From Sulfitobacter sp. 20_GPM-1509m (GTDB taxonomy: Bacteria > Pseudomonadota > Alphaproteobacteria > Rhodobacterales > Rhodobacteraceae), in NCBI RefSeq assembly GCF_000620505.1, contig NZ_JIBC01000004.1:496001-560000 (forward strand): a DNA stretch of 64,000 nt, read 5' to 3'. Of the stretch, positions 55,587 through 63,623 are shown in pieces; the stretch's first letter is position 1, and every line of letters starts with the position of its first letter. The translations under genes and the position numbers were made by a program. The notes beneath the pieces are model-generated. The model worked only from the letters and a program-made list of their open reading frames with translations. It did no database searches and was not told where the DNA came from.

Positions 55587-56477
55587 ATGGCCATCACGTT
55601 CCGACAGCTCGAACAATTTCTTGTTCTCAGCAAAGAGCTGCACTTCGGGCGTGCGGCGACGCTGCTGAACATCTCGCAACCACCGCTCAGCACCAGCATG
55701 AAACAGCTCGAAGCAAACTTGGGCTTTGCGCTTCTGGATCGCGGGAAACGCGGTGTGCGGCTGACCCCGGCAGGGGTGATATTCGCCGATCATTGCGCCC
55801 GAATTCTGGGGCAACTTGATTCAGCGCGGGCTCTGGCGGAACAAAAGGCCAAAGGCGCGGCGGGGCGTATTTCGGTGTCTTTCGTCCCTTCAATGCTGTT
55901 TCGCAACCTGCCCAGATCGCTCCGGAATTTCGAAGATCTCTATCCCGCAGCGGAACTGTCCCTGCACGAAATGAACACGCAGCGCCAGGTTGACAGCCTG
56001 TTGCAGCGCAAGATGGATATCGGCTTCATTCACGCCGTACCGCTGCCGCCAGAGATCAAATCCCACCGCATCGAAACCGAGCGTTTGATGTGCTGTGTGC
56101 CGCGCCAGCATCGCCTCGCCGGTCGCAGCCGCATCGCGATATCAGAGATGGCCGGTGAAAAAGTGCTGGTCTTCGCGCGCGAATTCGCCCCCCATTATCA
56201 CGACCGCATCGTCGGCCTGCTGCGTGGGGCCGACGTGGAACCTTCTGCTCTTTTTGACGTGCAGCACTGGTTTACGGTGATTGCCCTTATCGCGCAGGGC
56301 ATGGGAATTTCGCTGGTGCCACAATCGCTGTCGCGGTCTTCCATGGCCGATGTCATCTATATCGAAGTGGACGACGCCAATGCCGAGCACGTGGTCGAAA
56401 TGATCTGGCATGGCGACAACCAGAGCAATCTGGCATCGACATTCCTGCGCTACATCCACCTTCACGGATTGTCGTGA
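55587..56477 (+). CDS. LysR-family transcriptional regulator
   Basis: The 296-residue protein has an N-terminal winged helix (ITFRQLEQFLVLSKELHFGRAATLLNISQPPLSTSMKQLEANLGFALLDR) and a LysR substrate-binding domain beginning at about residue 90 (RISVSFVPSMLFRNLPRSLRNFEDLYP). The second domain shows IALIAQGMGISLVPQSLSR. It is divergent from the CoA-transferase/acyl-CoA dehydrogenase/TAXI operon and probably activates it in response to the imported acid or its CoA ester. Confidence 0.92.
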   Translation: MAITFRQLEQFLVLSKELHFGRAATLLNISQPPLSTSMKQLEANLGFALLDRGKRGVRLTPAGVIFADHCARILGQLDSARALAEQKAKGAAGRISVSFVPSMLFRNLPRSLRNFEDLYPAAELSLHEMNTQRQVDSLLQRKMDIGFIHAVPLPPEIKSHRIETERLMCCVPRQHRLAGRSRIAISEMAGEKVLVFAREFAPHYHDRIVGLLRGADVEPSALFDVQHWFTVIALIAQGMGISLVPQSLSRSSMADVIYIEVDDANAEHVVEMIWHGDNQSNLASTFLRYIHLHGLS

Positions 56478-56624
56478 CAGATTTCAAAAGACCGCACGCC
56501 GCCAAAGTTCATCGCCCGGCGATATCGAAGGGATGTCCTGGGCTTTGATTTTCAGAGATTGGCTAAGATGTTTGCCCCGCAGGACAAATCACCACCTCTG
56601 CCAGACCTCTGAAAAAGCACCCGT

Positions 56625-58340
56625 CTACATTTGCTTTAAGGTGCTTGATGCCTCAAATTGCGACAAGAACACTTCACCAGTTAACTCGGCCAAAAAATGT
56701 GCCCGTTTCAAGCGGTCCATCACAGGACCTTTGACTTCGGACAGATGCAACTTCACGCCCATTTCATGCAGCCTCGCATTGATGGTTTCAAGAGATTCCA
56801 GAGCGCTGAGGTCGATGTCATTGATTGCTGAACACTGCAGGATGACGTGGCGGATGTTTTTGTCACCTGCCACCCGGTTGTGAATATTGTCTTCCAGATA
56901 GCGGGCATTGGCGAAATACAGACTCTCATCAACGCGCAGGGAAACGATGCTTGGATCGGTGATCACGTCATGTCGCAGTATATTGCGGTAGTGTTCTGTG
57001 CCCGGCACCTGCCCAACTTCAGCAATGTGCGGTTTTGATGACTTGTAGAGATGCAACAGGACTGACAAGCCGACACCAGCCGAAACGCCAGCTTCGACGC
57101 CTATCGCAAGGGTGATGATCATTGTCGCGAAAACGGCTGAGAAATCAGCTTTGGAATAGTCCCAACTCCGCTTCAGGATTGAAAAATCCACCAAGCTCAA
57201 AACTGCGACGATGATGGTTGCGGCCAAGGTGGCTTTGGGCAGGAAATAGATCAACGGGGTCAGGGCCAGGGCGGCGATCGCCAAACCGACAGCAGTGAAG
57301 GCCCCTGCGGCGGGGGTTTCGGCCCCGGCATCGAAATTGACGACAGATCGTGAAAATCCGCCAGTCACGGGGAAGCCGCCCGTCAGCGCGGCCCCGATAT
57401 TGGCGGCCCCCAGCCCGATCAACTCCTGGTCAGGATCGATGCGCTGGCGTTTCTTGGCGGCGAGGGTCTGGGCGACAGAAATTGATTCCACAAAACCGAT
57501 GATCGAGATCAGAAACGCAGGAAGCAGAAGCTGTCCAAGCAGTTCCGGCGAGAACGAAGGGAGTGTCAGCGGCGGCAGGCTTTGGGGCACTTCGCCAACG
57601 ATCTTGACGCCTTTGGCAGAAAGACCAAAGGCCCACACCGCAAAAGTCGTAGCGACCACAACAGCCACGGGACCGGTTTTCACGAGAACACCCGTGAGCC
57701 CATCCGAGAGACCAAACCGCTTGAGCAAAGGTCTCAATCCCTTACGCACCCAAAACAGGAATCCGGTCGCAAGGATGCCGATGATGGCTGTGATCCAGTT
57801 CGTCTCGGCAATATGCTCCGTGATGGAAATGACCAGCTCCAGCAGATTGTTGCCTTCGGCATCAATCCCGAGGACGTGCTTGAGTTGGCTGGCCGCGATG
57901 ATGATGCCTGACGCGGTGATAAAGCCCGCAATGACGGGGTGAGACAGAAAATTCGCGACAAAGCCAAGGCGGAACAGCCCCATGGCCAGCAGGATAACGC
58001 CTGAGAGTGCCGCAAGCGACAGGGCGGCAACGGCATACCCCATCGTGCCCTGTTCAACGATATTGCTCAGCGCCGCGGCGGTCATCAGGGAGACCACCGC
58101 AACGGGGCCAACCGCCAAAGCGCGGCTGGTGCCAAATACCGCATAGAGCATGATCGGCGCGATTGAGGCGTAAAGCCCCGCCTCGGGCGGCAGCCCCGCC
58201 AACAAGGCATAGGCCAGCGATTGTGGGATCAGCATGATTGTCACGATCAACGCGGCAACAACGTCGCTGGATAGGGCAGAACGGTTATAGGCCCGTCCCC
58301 ACGTCAGAATGGGCAAATAGCGCGTCATATCGGTTTTCAT
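56625..58340 (-). CDS. SulP family anion transporter with STAS domain
   Basis: The 571-residue protein has 10-12 membrane segments, starting YLPILTWGRAYNRSALSSDVVAALIVTIMLIPQSLAYALLAGLPPEAGLYAS, the SulP signature. It shows GFVESISVAQTLAAKKRQRIDPDQELIGLGAANIGAALTGGFPVTGGFSRSVVN and a C-terminal STAS domain (HVILQCSAINDIDLSALESLETINARLHEMGV). It moves sulfate, bicarbonate or similar anions. As last gene of the persulfide operon it may export sulfite or sulfate. The start at 58340 is preferred over one at 58373 because upstream sequence is polar and lacks similarity. Confidence 0.9.
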   Translation of the reverse strand: MKTDMTRYLPILTWGRAYNRSALSSDVVAALIVTIMLIPQSLAYALLAGLPPEAGLYASIAPIMLYAVFGTSRALAVGPVAVVSLMTAAALSNIVEQGTMGYAVAALSLAALSGVILLAMGLFRLGFVANFLSHPVIAGFITASGIIIAASQLKHVLGIDAEGNNLLELVISITEHIAETNWITAIIGILATGFLFWVRKGLRPLLKRFGLSDGLTGVLVKTGPVAVVVATTFAVWAFGLSAKGVKIVGEVPQSLPPLTLPSFSPELLGQLLLPAFLISIIGFVESISVAQTLAAKKRQRIDPDQELIGLGAANIGAALTGGFPVTGGFSRSVVNFDAGAETPAAGAFTAVGLAIAALALTPLIYFLPKATLAATIIVAVLSLVDFSILKRSWDYSKADFSAVFATMIITLAIGVEAGVSAGVGLSVLLHLYKSSKPHIAEVGQVPGTEHYRNILRHDVITDPSIVSLRVDESLYFANARYLEDNIHNRVAGDKNIRHVILQCSAINDIDLSALESLETINARLHEMGVKLHLSEVKGPVMDRLKRAHFLAELTGEVFLSQFEASSTLKQM

Positions 58341-58364
58341 TGTGTTCTCTGGGAATTTGAGTGA

Positions 58365-58387
58365 CCCCCGCAAAAGGTGTGCGGGGG
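58365..58387 (-). terminator. hairpin between the SQR-like and SulP genes
   Basis: CCCCCGC and GCGGGGG form a 7-base stem around a 9-base loop, 13 bases beyond the stop of the SQR-like gene. There is no T run, so it may attenuate rather than stop transcription into the SulP gene. Confidence 0.45.
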
Positions 58388-58400
58388 CTGTTATCGCTGT

Positions 58401-60074
58401 CTATTTGACCGTTACTTTTTCGGGCTTCGCCATCCATTCACGCCCCTTGAGCATGCCTTGCCAATAAATCGGGGGCAGCAGTTTTTCTTTGAGAAACCAT
58501 GCCGCGCGGGAGGGTTTGGTGCCGTCGATGATGGCTTTCGGGAAGCTGGGCAACATCGTTCCGCCATAGCCGAACTCTGCCAGAACGATCTTGCCGCGCT
58601 CGACCGTCAGCGGGCAGGAGCCGTAGCCGTTGTATTGTGCCACAGGCGATCCGCCGCGCATGTCGGCCACTATGTTTTCGGCGACAATGGGCGCCTGAAT
58701 GCGGGCGGCGGCCATCGTCTTGGCATTGGGCGCGTTCATCACGTCACCCAGGGACCACACATTGTCGTAGGTTTTGTGGCGCAAGGTGGCTTGATCCACG
58801 TCGACCCAACCTGCTGCATCCGCAAGCGGAGACACGCGAATGAAATCGGGGGCGGTCTGCGGCGGGCAGACGTGCATCATGTCGAATTCCATCTCGATCC
58901 GCTCGACCGGTGTGTCGGGTTTGGCGACGTCGAACCACGCCTTTTTGGCGTGACCATCCACAGCGACGAGATTGTGGAAAAAGTTGAGATGGGCGTCGTA
59001 TTTCCTGACGTAGTCCATCAGGGCGGGGACGTATTCCTTTACGCCAAAGAGCACGCCGCCTGCATTGTTGAACTGAATGTCGATATTCTTGAGGACGCCA
59101 CGCCGAAACCACGCATCACCCGACAGATACATCGCCTTTTGCGGCGCGCCGGCGCATTTGATCGGCATGGGGGGCTGGGTAAATATTGCACGGCCTTGTT
59201 TCATGCCCTCGACAAGCTTCCACGTGTAGGGCGCAAGGTCATAGCGGTAGTTCGATGTCACCCCGTTCTGGCCAAGCGTGTCGACAAGACCTTCGATCTT
59301 GTTCCAGTCCAGCTTGATCCCGGGACATACGACGAGACGCTTGTATTTCACCACCCGGCAGCCATCCAGGATCACTGCATTGTTCTGGGGCTCGAATGCC
59401 GCAACGGCCGACTTGATCCAATGTACACCTTTGGGGATCAACGAGCCCATTGTGCGCGACGTCTGCTCGGCTTCAAAAATGCCACCACCGACCATCGTCC
59501 AGCCGGGCTGGTAATAGTGGATGTCCGCGGGATCAATGATTGCGATTTCAAGTTCCGGTTTGCGGGCTTTCAGGCTTGCAGCTGCGGCAATACCACCAGC
59601 GCCAGCCCCCACGATCACGATCTCATAGCTCGCGTCGCCGGTATCGGTGGGGGTTTTGCCCCCGTTGACGATCCGCCGGACGACGCCTCCCATGTCATAC
59701 CCTGCGGCTTTGGTTGCGGCGAGGATGTCAGCAAGGCTACGCTGGTCGGCTTGTGCAAGCGACCACAGGGTTGCGGACCGGGTGCCCGTTCGGCAATAGG
59801 CCAGCACCGGACCGGGCAACTGGGCCAGCGCTTTGTCGAAGGCAACGGCATCTTCATCGGTGACCTTGCCTGACACGATTGGCAGATAGGCCGCCTCGAG
59901 CCCGGCTGTTTGCGCCGCTTTCGAGATTTCCTCGAATGTCGGCTGGTCAGCCCCTTCGCCGTCAGGGCGGTTGCAGATGATGGCGCGAAATCCTGCGTTC
60001 TTGATGGCTTGCATATCTTCGGGCAAGATCTGTTTGCTCACGGATAGCTCGGCAGTCAGTGATTTGATGTCCAT
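58401..60074 (-). CDS. fusion of DUF442 phosphatase/sulfurtransferase-like domain and sulfide:quinone oxidoreductase-like flavoprotein
   Basis: The 557-residue protein has two parts. Residues 1-110 match DUF442/TIGR01244 (SKQILPEDMQAIKNAGFRAIICNRPDGEG) and carry a Cys-x5-Arg loop (VLAYCRTGTRSATLW). From about 145 a flavoprotein follows with GAGAGGIAAAASLKARKPELEIAIIDPADIHYYQPGWTMVGGG, the conserved Cys of SQR in MPIKCAGAPQKAMYL and a C-terminal GYGSCPLTVERGKIVLAEFGYGGTMLPS. It probably oxidises sulfide to persulfide or polysulfide and passes electrons to quinone, while the N-terminal domain may carry persulfide. The DUF442-SQR order is known in the clade. Confidence 0.85.
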   Translation of the reverse strand: MDIKSLTAELSVSKQILPEDMQAIKNAGFRAIICNRPDGEGADQPTFEEISKAAQTAGLEAAYLPIVSGKVTDEDAVAFDKALAQLPGPVLAYCRTGTRSATLWSLAQADQRSLADILAATKAAGYDMGGVVRRIVNGGKTPTDTGDASYEIVIVGAGAGGIAAAASLKARKPELEIAIIDPADIHYYQPGWTMVGGGIFEAEQTSRTMGSLIPKGVHWIKSAVAAFEPQNNAVILDGCRVVKYKRLVVCPGIKLDWNKIEGLVDTLGQNGVTSNYRYDLAPYTWKLVEGMKQGRAIFTQPPMPIKCAGAPQKAMYLSGDAWFRRGVLKNIDIQFNNAGGVLFGVKEYVPALMDYVRKYDAHLNFFHNLVAVDGHAKKAWFDVAKPDTPVERIEMEFDMMHVCPPQTAPDFIRVSPLADAAGWVDVDQATLRHKTYDNVWSLGDVMNAPNAKTMAAARIQAPIVAENIVADMRGGSPVAQYNGYGSCPLTVERGKIVLAEFGYGGTMLPSFPKAIIDGTKPSRAAWFLKEKLLPPIYWQGMLKGREWMAKPEKVTVK

Positions 60075-60088
60075 GGTTCTCTCCGTGA

Positions 60089-60970
60089 TCAGATGGCGTT
60101 GATCGGCACTTTAAGCATCGGGTTGCCGTCCTGGTCGGTTGGGACCTCTCCGGCACGCATGTTGACCTGCAAAGACGGGATGATCAGTTTTGGCATGGCA
60201 AGCTGGGCGTCGCGTTCCGTGCGGAATTTGATGAAGTCTTCGCGTGTTTTGCTGCCACCGACGTGGATGTTGTTGGCTTTTTGCTCTGCCACTGTTGTTT
60301 CCCATTCAATCGCGCGTCCGTTGGGGCCGTAGTCGTGACACATGAACAGACGCATAGTGTCGGGCAGCGACAGAACCTTCTGGATGCTGTCATAAAGGAC
60401 GCCCGCGTCCCCGCCGGGGAAATCCGCGCGCGCAGAGCCGCCGTCTGGCATGAACAGCGTATCGCCCGCGAAGGCGGCGTTTCCTATAACGTGGACCATA
60501 CATGCGGGTGTGTGACCGGGCGTATACATCGCAAAGGCGTGCATGGTCCCGATCATGTAGGTGTCACCGTCTTTGAACAGCGCATCAAACTGCGATCCGT
60601 CGCGCTGGAACTCTGTGCCTTCGTTGAACACTTTGCCGAACGTCTCCTGGACGACCATGATTTTGTCGCCGACACCAATCTTTCCGCCCAGCTTTTGCTG
60701 AAGGTAGGGTGCCGCGCTCAGATGATCGGCATGGACATGTGTTTCAATGATCCAGTCAAGCGTCAGCCCGCGGTCCTGGATTTCTGCAATCAGGACGTCC
60801 GCCGCGTCATATGTGATCCGACCTGCGGCATAGTCGATGTCCATGACGCTATCGATGATGGCGCAATGATCGCTGTTTGGGTCTTTGACGATATAGGTGA
60901 TGGTGTTGGTGGCCTCGTCAAAATGGGCGGACACCTCAGGTTTGACGGACATATCGACAGGGTAGGTCAT
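60089..60970 (-). CDS. MBL-fold metallo-hydrolase, persulfide dioxygenase-like
   Basis: The 293-residue protein has the zinc or iron motif ETHVHADHLSAAPYLQQKLG (HxHxDH), YTPGHTPACMVHVIGNAAFAGDTLFMPDGGSARADFPGGDA and LFMCHDYGPNGRAIEWET. The start MSVKPEVSAHFDEATNTITYIVKD fits ETHE1-like persulfide dioxygenases and the related BLH proteins. It would oxidise glutathione or protein persulfide to sulfite. It is 18 bases from a YeeE/YedE half-transporter gene and 14 bases from the SQR-like gene, consistent with a sulfide-oxidising operon. Confidence 0.9.
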   Translation of the reverse strand: MTYPVDMSVKPEVSAHFDEATNTITYIVKDPNSDHCAIIDSVMDIDYAAGRITYDAADVLIAEIQDRGLTLDWIIETHVHADHLSAAPYLQQKLGGKIGVGDKIMVVQETFGKVFNEGTEFQRDGSQFDALFKDGDTYMIGTMHAFAMYTPGHTPACMVHVIGNAAFAGDTLFMPDGGSARADFPGGDAGVLYDSIQKVLSLPDTMRLFMCHDYGPNGRAIEWETTVAEQKANNIHVGGSKTREDFIKFRTERDAQLAMPKLIIPSLQVNMRAGEVPTDQDGNPMLKVPINAI

Positions 60971-60988
60971 CTGTTTTCCTCCAGTTGA

Positions 60989-61426
60989 TCAGGCTTGGGC
61001 TTGCGCCCGGTTGGTGAGTTTCGCCTGCAGCAGTTTGGCTGCGATGATCCCGCCGAGCAGTGCAGCGACAAAGACAAGAACGTCGGTTCGACCTGTGCCC
61101 AAAGCGGGCAGCGCACCACCTGGACAAAAACCGGCGATCCCCCAGCCGACACCAAAGACCGCAGACCCACCGATCAAGGGCAGATCCAGATCGCGGCGGG
61201 TCGGCAATTGAAAACGTGCCGACAGGAACGGGGCAGACCGCTTCAAGATGAAGCGATAGCCAATAAAGGTCACGACAAGGGCTCCGCCCATGACGAAGGC
61301 AAGGCTTGGATCCCAGGTGCCTGCAACATCGAAGAAGTTCAGAACTTTGGCAGGGTTGGCCATCCCCGAAATCGAAATCCCGACACCGAAGATGAGACCG
61401 ATCAGGTAGGAGGTCAGAACGCGCAT
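60989..61426 (-). CDS. YeeE/YedE (DUF6691-type) half-transporter
   Basis: The 145-residue membrane protein has about four hydrophobic segments: [76 protein letters not shown] and [17 protein letters not shown]. The [12 protein letters not shown] motif with its Cys is characteristic of YeeE/YedE proteins that move thiosulfate or sulfane sulfur. It pairs with the next half-protein, whose gene ends 3 bases away. Confidence 0.88.
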   Translation of the reverse strand: MRVLTSYLIGLIFGVGISISGMANPAKVLNFFDVAGTWDPSLAFVMGGALVVTFIGYRFILKRSAPFLSARFQLPTRRDLDLPLIGGSAVFGVGWGIAGFCPGGALPALGTGRTDVLVFVAALLGGIIAAKLLQAKLTNRAQAQA

Positions 61427-61429
61427 GGC

Positions 61430-61864
61430 TTATGCTCCCAATATGTGGCGGACCACAAAAACTGTGATGCCGGTTGTCAGCATGAAGGTGAGTGTTGCCG
61501 CGATAGAGCGTGGTGACAGCCGCGCCATTCCGCAGACCCCGTGACCCGAGGTGCATCCCGACCCGAAAGTGACGCCCACTCCAACGATAAAGCCACCGAC
61601 GACGAGCATTGTCGTCGAGACCGGCACCTGCACTGCTGGAAGTTGTCCCGTCATGAGAAGCACTGCAATTGGGCCGCTGATCATGCCGCCCAACACGGCG
61701 GCGCGCCACGACCAGTCAGAAAGGTTTGCGGGTTGCATCAGCCCGGCCAGAATGCCCGTCGCCCCCATGACACGACCCAGTGTTGCCATGAGCAGAACTG
61801 AGGCAAGACCGATCAAAGCCCCGCCACCAAGCGATTGAAACGGCGTAAAGACGGTCTCGATCAT
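61430..61864 (-). CDS. YeeE/YedE half-transporter, first gene of the pair
   Basis: The 144-residue membrane protein has [59 protein letters not shown] and the family motif [28 protein letters not shown] with two cysteines. It should form one half of a TsuA-like sulfur-transport channel with the neighbouring protein. Its start overlaps the DUF2892 gene stop by 4 bases, showing tight coupling. Confidence 0.88.
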   Translation of the reverse strand: MIETVFTPFQSLGGGALIGLASVLLMATLGRVMGATGILAGLMQPANLSDWSWRAAVLGGMISGPIAVLLMTGQLPAVQVPVSTTMLVVGGFIVGVGVTFGSGCTSGHGVCGMARLSPRSIAATLTFMLTTGITVFVVRHILGA

Positions 61865-62073
61865 ACTTTACAGGTCCGGATGCCGAATATGCGGTAAAGC
61901 GGACAGAACTTCATGGCCGACGTCCCGACCAGCACGAGGCCCGCGATGACGGAAATGATCGTTGCTGTGCTGGACGTAAACATCGTCAGACCGCTTACAA
62001 ACGGAGCGGCCAGCAGGATGATGCCAAGCAAAAGGCGGAAAACCCTGTCTGTTGTTCCAAGATTCGTTGTCAT
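61861..62073 (-). CDS. DUF2892 (YgaP C-terminal-like) small membrane protein
   Basis: The 70-residue protein has MTTNLGTTDRVFRLLLGIILLAA and [33 protein letters not shown], the DUF2892 pattern seen in the membrane part of the rhodanese YgaP. The CPLYRIFGIRTC segment brings two Cys together. It is the first gene of the sulfur operon, with GGAGGCAATGAA before the ATG and a quasi-palindromic operator 19 bases upstream. Confidence 0.85.
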   Translation of the reverse strand: MTTNLGTTDRVFRLLLGIILLAAPFVSGLTMFTSSTATIISVIAGLVLVGTSAMKFCPLYRIFGIRTCKV

Positions 62074-62091
62074 TTCATTGCCTCCTATAAA

Positions 62092-62110
62092 AGCTACATT
62101 CAATATAGCT
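62092..62110. promoter_or_regulatory. operator copy 1 in front of the sulfur operon
   Basis: AGCTACATTCAATATAGCT is a 19-base quasi-palindrome with 8 of 9 paired positions. It lies between the ribosome site of the DUF2892 gene and its upstream region. It agrees in 14 of 19 positions with the sequence at 63318-63336, so it is a strong candidate for a common regulator. Confidence 0.6.
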
Positions 62111-62159
62111 CTTATCGGCGCAGTTCTTGGTGACATTGTCACCAACCTGGGTCAGCCTG

Positions 62160-62831
62160 CTATGAATTATGATCTGCCAGTTTTTCCAGCCGCGCACGAT
62201 CCAGCAAGCTCACGCTGCCACGGGCCTGCTCGATCCAGCCGCGACGCTGGAATTCCTGAAGCTGGCGCGAGATCACTTCACGCGCCGTCCCAAGTTCCAC
62301 CGAGAGCTTTTGATGCGTTGTGATGATGGTATCCTGCCCATCCGACAGACTGAGCAATTTGTCGGCAAGCCGGACGTCCAGTCTCTGGAAGGCAACCTCG
62401 TCGATCATCAGGAACAGATCGGTGATACGCTTGGAAAATGCGGCAAACACGAAGTCTCGAAACGATTTCGACTGGCTAACGAGTTGATCGAACACCTCAC
62501 GCGGGATGGCAGCGGCCTGGATGGCGGTTTCCGAGATGCCTTCCGCCGAATAGTTCTCAAAGGCCAGAAGGCAGGCCGTTGTCAGAACGCAGCTTTCTCC
62601 GGCCTGAATCCGGTAAAGTACAATTTCGTGCCCGGTGTCAGACACCTGCTGGACCCTGACCGTTCCATCCAGAAGAAACAGCATGTTCTCGGGCGAGTTC
62701 CCGGGGCCAAAGATTGTAACCCCTTTTGGAACCTCAATGATGGCGCTCCGAGAGAGCAGGACCTGTTTGATTGTTGGCTCCAGACGAGACAGACCGGGAA
62801 AACGCTCCACCCATTTCTGCGCATCGGTCAT
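62160..62831 (-). CDS. Crp/Fnr-family transcriptional regulator with two cysteines
   Basis: The 223-residue protein has an effector domain (about 20-120, with TIFGPGNSPENMLFLLDGTVRVQQV) and a C-terminal helix-turn-helix (ITTHQKLSVELGTAREVISRQLQEFQRRGWI). Its only cysteines are C81 and C87 in GESCVLTTACLL. There is no N-terminal FNR-type Fe-S cluster motif. The pair could form a disulfide or a tetrasulfide and sense sulfane sulfur. It overlaps the Rrf2 gene by 4 bases and converges in direction with the sulfur operon on the same strand, probably controlling it. Confidence 0.88.
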   Translation of the reverse strand: MTDAQKWVERFPGLSRLEPTIKQVLLSRSAIIEVPKGVTIFGPGNSPENMLFLLDGTVRVQQVSDTGHEIVLYRIQAGESCVLTTACLLAFENYSAEGISETAIQAAAIPREVFDQLVSQSKSFRDFVFAAFSKRITDLFLMIDEVAFQRLDVRLADKLLSLSDGQDTIITTHQKLSVELGTAREVISRQLQEFQRRGWIEQARGSVSLLDRARLEKLADHNS

Positions 62832-63292
62832 CGTGAAGTGGTCTCCGTTCGTGGTATTTCCAGCGGAGCAATCCGTTCCATCAGTTGGCCACGGTTTGAC
62901 GCAATTTGCGCTATCGTAAGATCGTCCAGGACAGCCATGAAAGCTGCTGTAGCTTCCTGCATTTTCCGCGACAGGATACAGATCCCCATCAGCGGACAGG
63001 TGTTTTTCTCGGGGTTAAAGCACTCGACGACGTCAAGGGGACCTTCCGTAATCCTTACCACATCGCCGACGATGATGTCTTCGGGTGGGCGGGCAAGACG
63101 AAAGCCACCCCCGCGCCCTCGAACGGTCTCAAGGTAGCCAGCCCGGCCCAGTTCATGCACGATTTTCATGATGTGGGGGCGCGATAGGTTATGGATCTTG
63201 GCCACATCGTCTACGCGAACAAGATCAGGCGATTTGAGTGCTGCAAGCTGCAGGGATCGCAGGGCGTAGTTGGTATAACTGGTCAATTTCAT
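62828..63292 (-). CDS. Rrf2-family regulator, NsrR-like Fe-S sensor
   Basis: The 154-residue protein has an Rrf2 winged helix (MKLTSYTNYALRSLQLAALKSPDLVRVDDVAKIHNLSRPHIMKIVHELGRAGYLETVRGRGGGFRLARPPEDI) and the three-cysteine loop C91-x7-C99-x5-C105 in ECFNPEKNTCPLMGIC. This spacing matches NsrR, which carries an Fe-S cluster and senses nitric oxide. Operator copy 2 at 63318-63336 lies 26 bases upstream, so it probably represses its own gene and the sulfur operon. Confidence 0.9.
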   Translation of the reverse strand: MKLTSYTNYALRSLQLAALKSPDLVRVDDVAKIHNLSRPHIMKIVHELGRAGYLETVRGRGGGFRLARPPEDIIVGDVVRITEGPLDVVECFNPEKNTCPLMGICILSRKMQEATAAFMAVLDDLTIAQIASNRGQLMERIAPLEIPRTETTSR

Positions 63293-63317
63293 GGTGCATC
63301 CTGTTGTCGCACCTTAA

Positions 63318-63336
63318 AGATATATTGAAAGTATTG
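63318..63336. promoter_or_regulatory. operator copy 2 in front of the Rrf2-Crp genes
   Basis: AGATATATTGAAAGTATTG agrees in 14 of 19 positions with operator copy 1 read on the other strand. It lies 26 bases upstream of the Rrf2 start, fitting autorepression by an Rrf2-type dimer. Confidence 0.55.
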
Positions 63337-63376
63337 CTTTTGTAAATGACCTGGGCTACCCACGCCATTAAAACCA

Positions 63377-63391
63377 CTATTTTGAATATAG
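63377..63391. promoter_or_regulatory. operator copy 3 in front of the peroxiredoxin remnant and cydA
   Basis: CTATTTTGAATATAG is a 15-base quasi-palindrome with 6 of 7 paired positions and the same TTGAAT core as the other two copies. It sits 11 bases before the ATG of the truncated peroxiredoxin and could control transcription toward cydA. Confidence 0.5.
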
Positions 63392-63401
63392 GATAATCAT
63401 C

Positions 63402-63512
63402 ATGAGCTTCAGAATCGGGGACACGGCCCCAGACGTCTCGGCAGAGACAACGACTGGTCCCATCCAATTTCACGACTGGATTGGAACCGATTACATCCCG
63501 TGGCTCAAGTAG
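63402..63512 (+). pseudogene. truncated peroxiredoxin (1-Cys Prx-like), N-terminal remnant
   Basis: The frame MSFRIGDTAPDVSAETTTG PIQFHDWIG matches the first 30 residues of 1-Cys/Prx6-like peroxiredoxins. It then departs into TDYIPWLK and stops at a TAG at 63510-63512. The catalytic peroxidatic Cys region (usually FTPVCTTE) and the rest of the roughly 220-residue family are missing. The following bases read VDRDGEIIAPDFAPQRN in another frame and then stop, consistent with a large internal deletion. It is therefore a broken gene, or at most a 36-residue peptide. Confidence 0.75.
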
Positions 63513-63623
63513 ATCGTGATGGCGAGATCATCGCCCCCGATTTCGCTCCGCAGAGAAACTAACAGTTTTTAGCGGCGCTATGGATCAGTTTAGAGTGCCC
63601 GACAATCTAACGAGGAAGACACC

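Noticed and set aside
63225-63473. Minus-strand frame crossing the Rrf2 promoter region.
   Set aside because: It covers the operator region and the peroxiredoxin remnant in antisense, lacks homology and a ribosome site.
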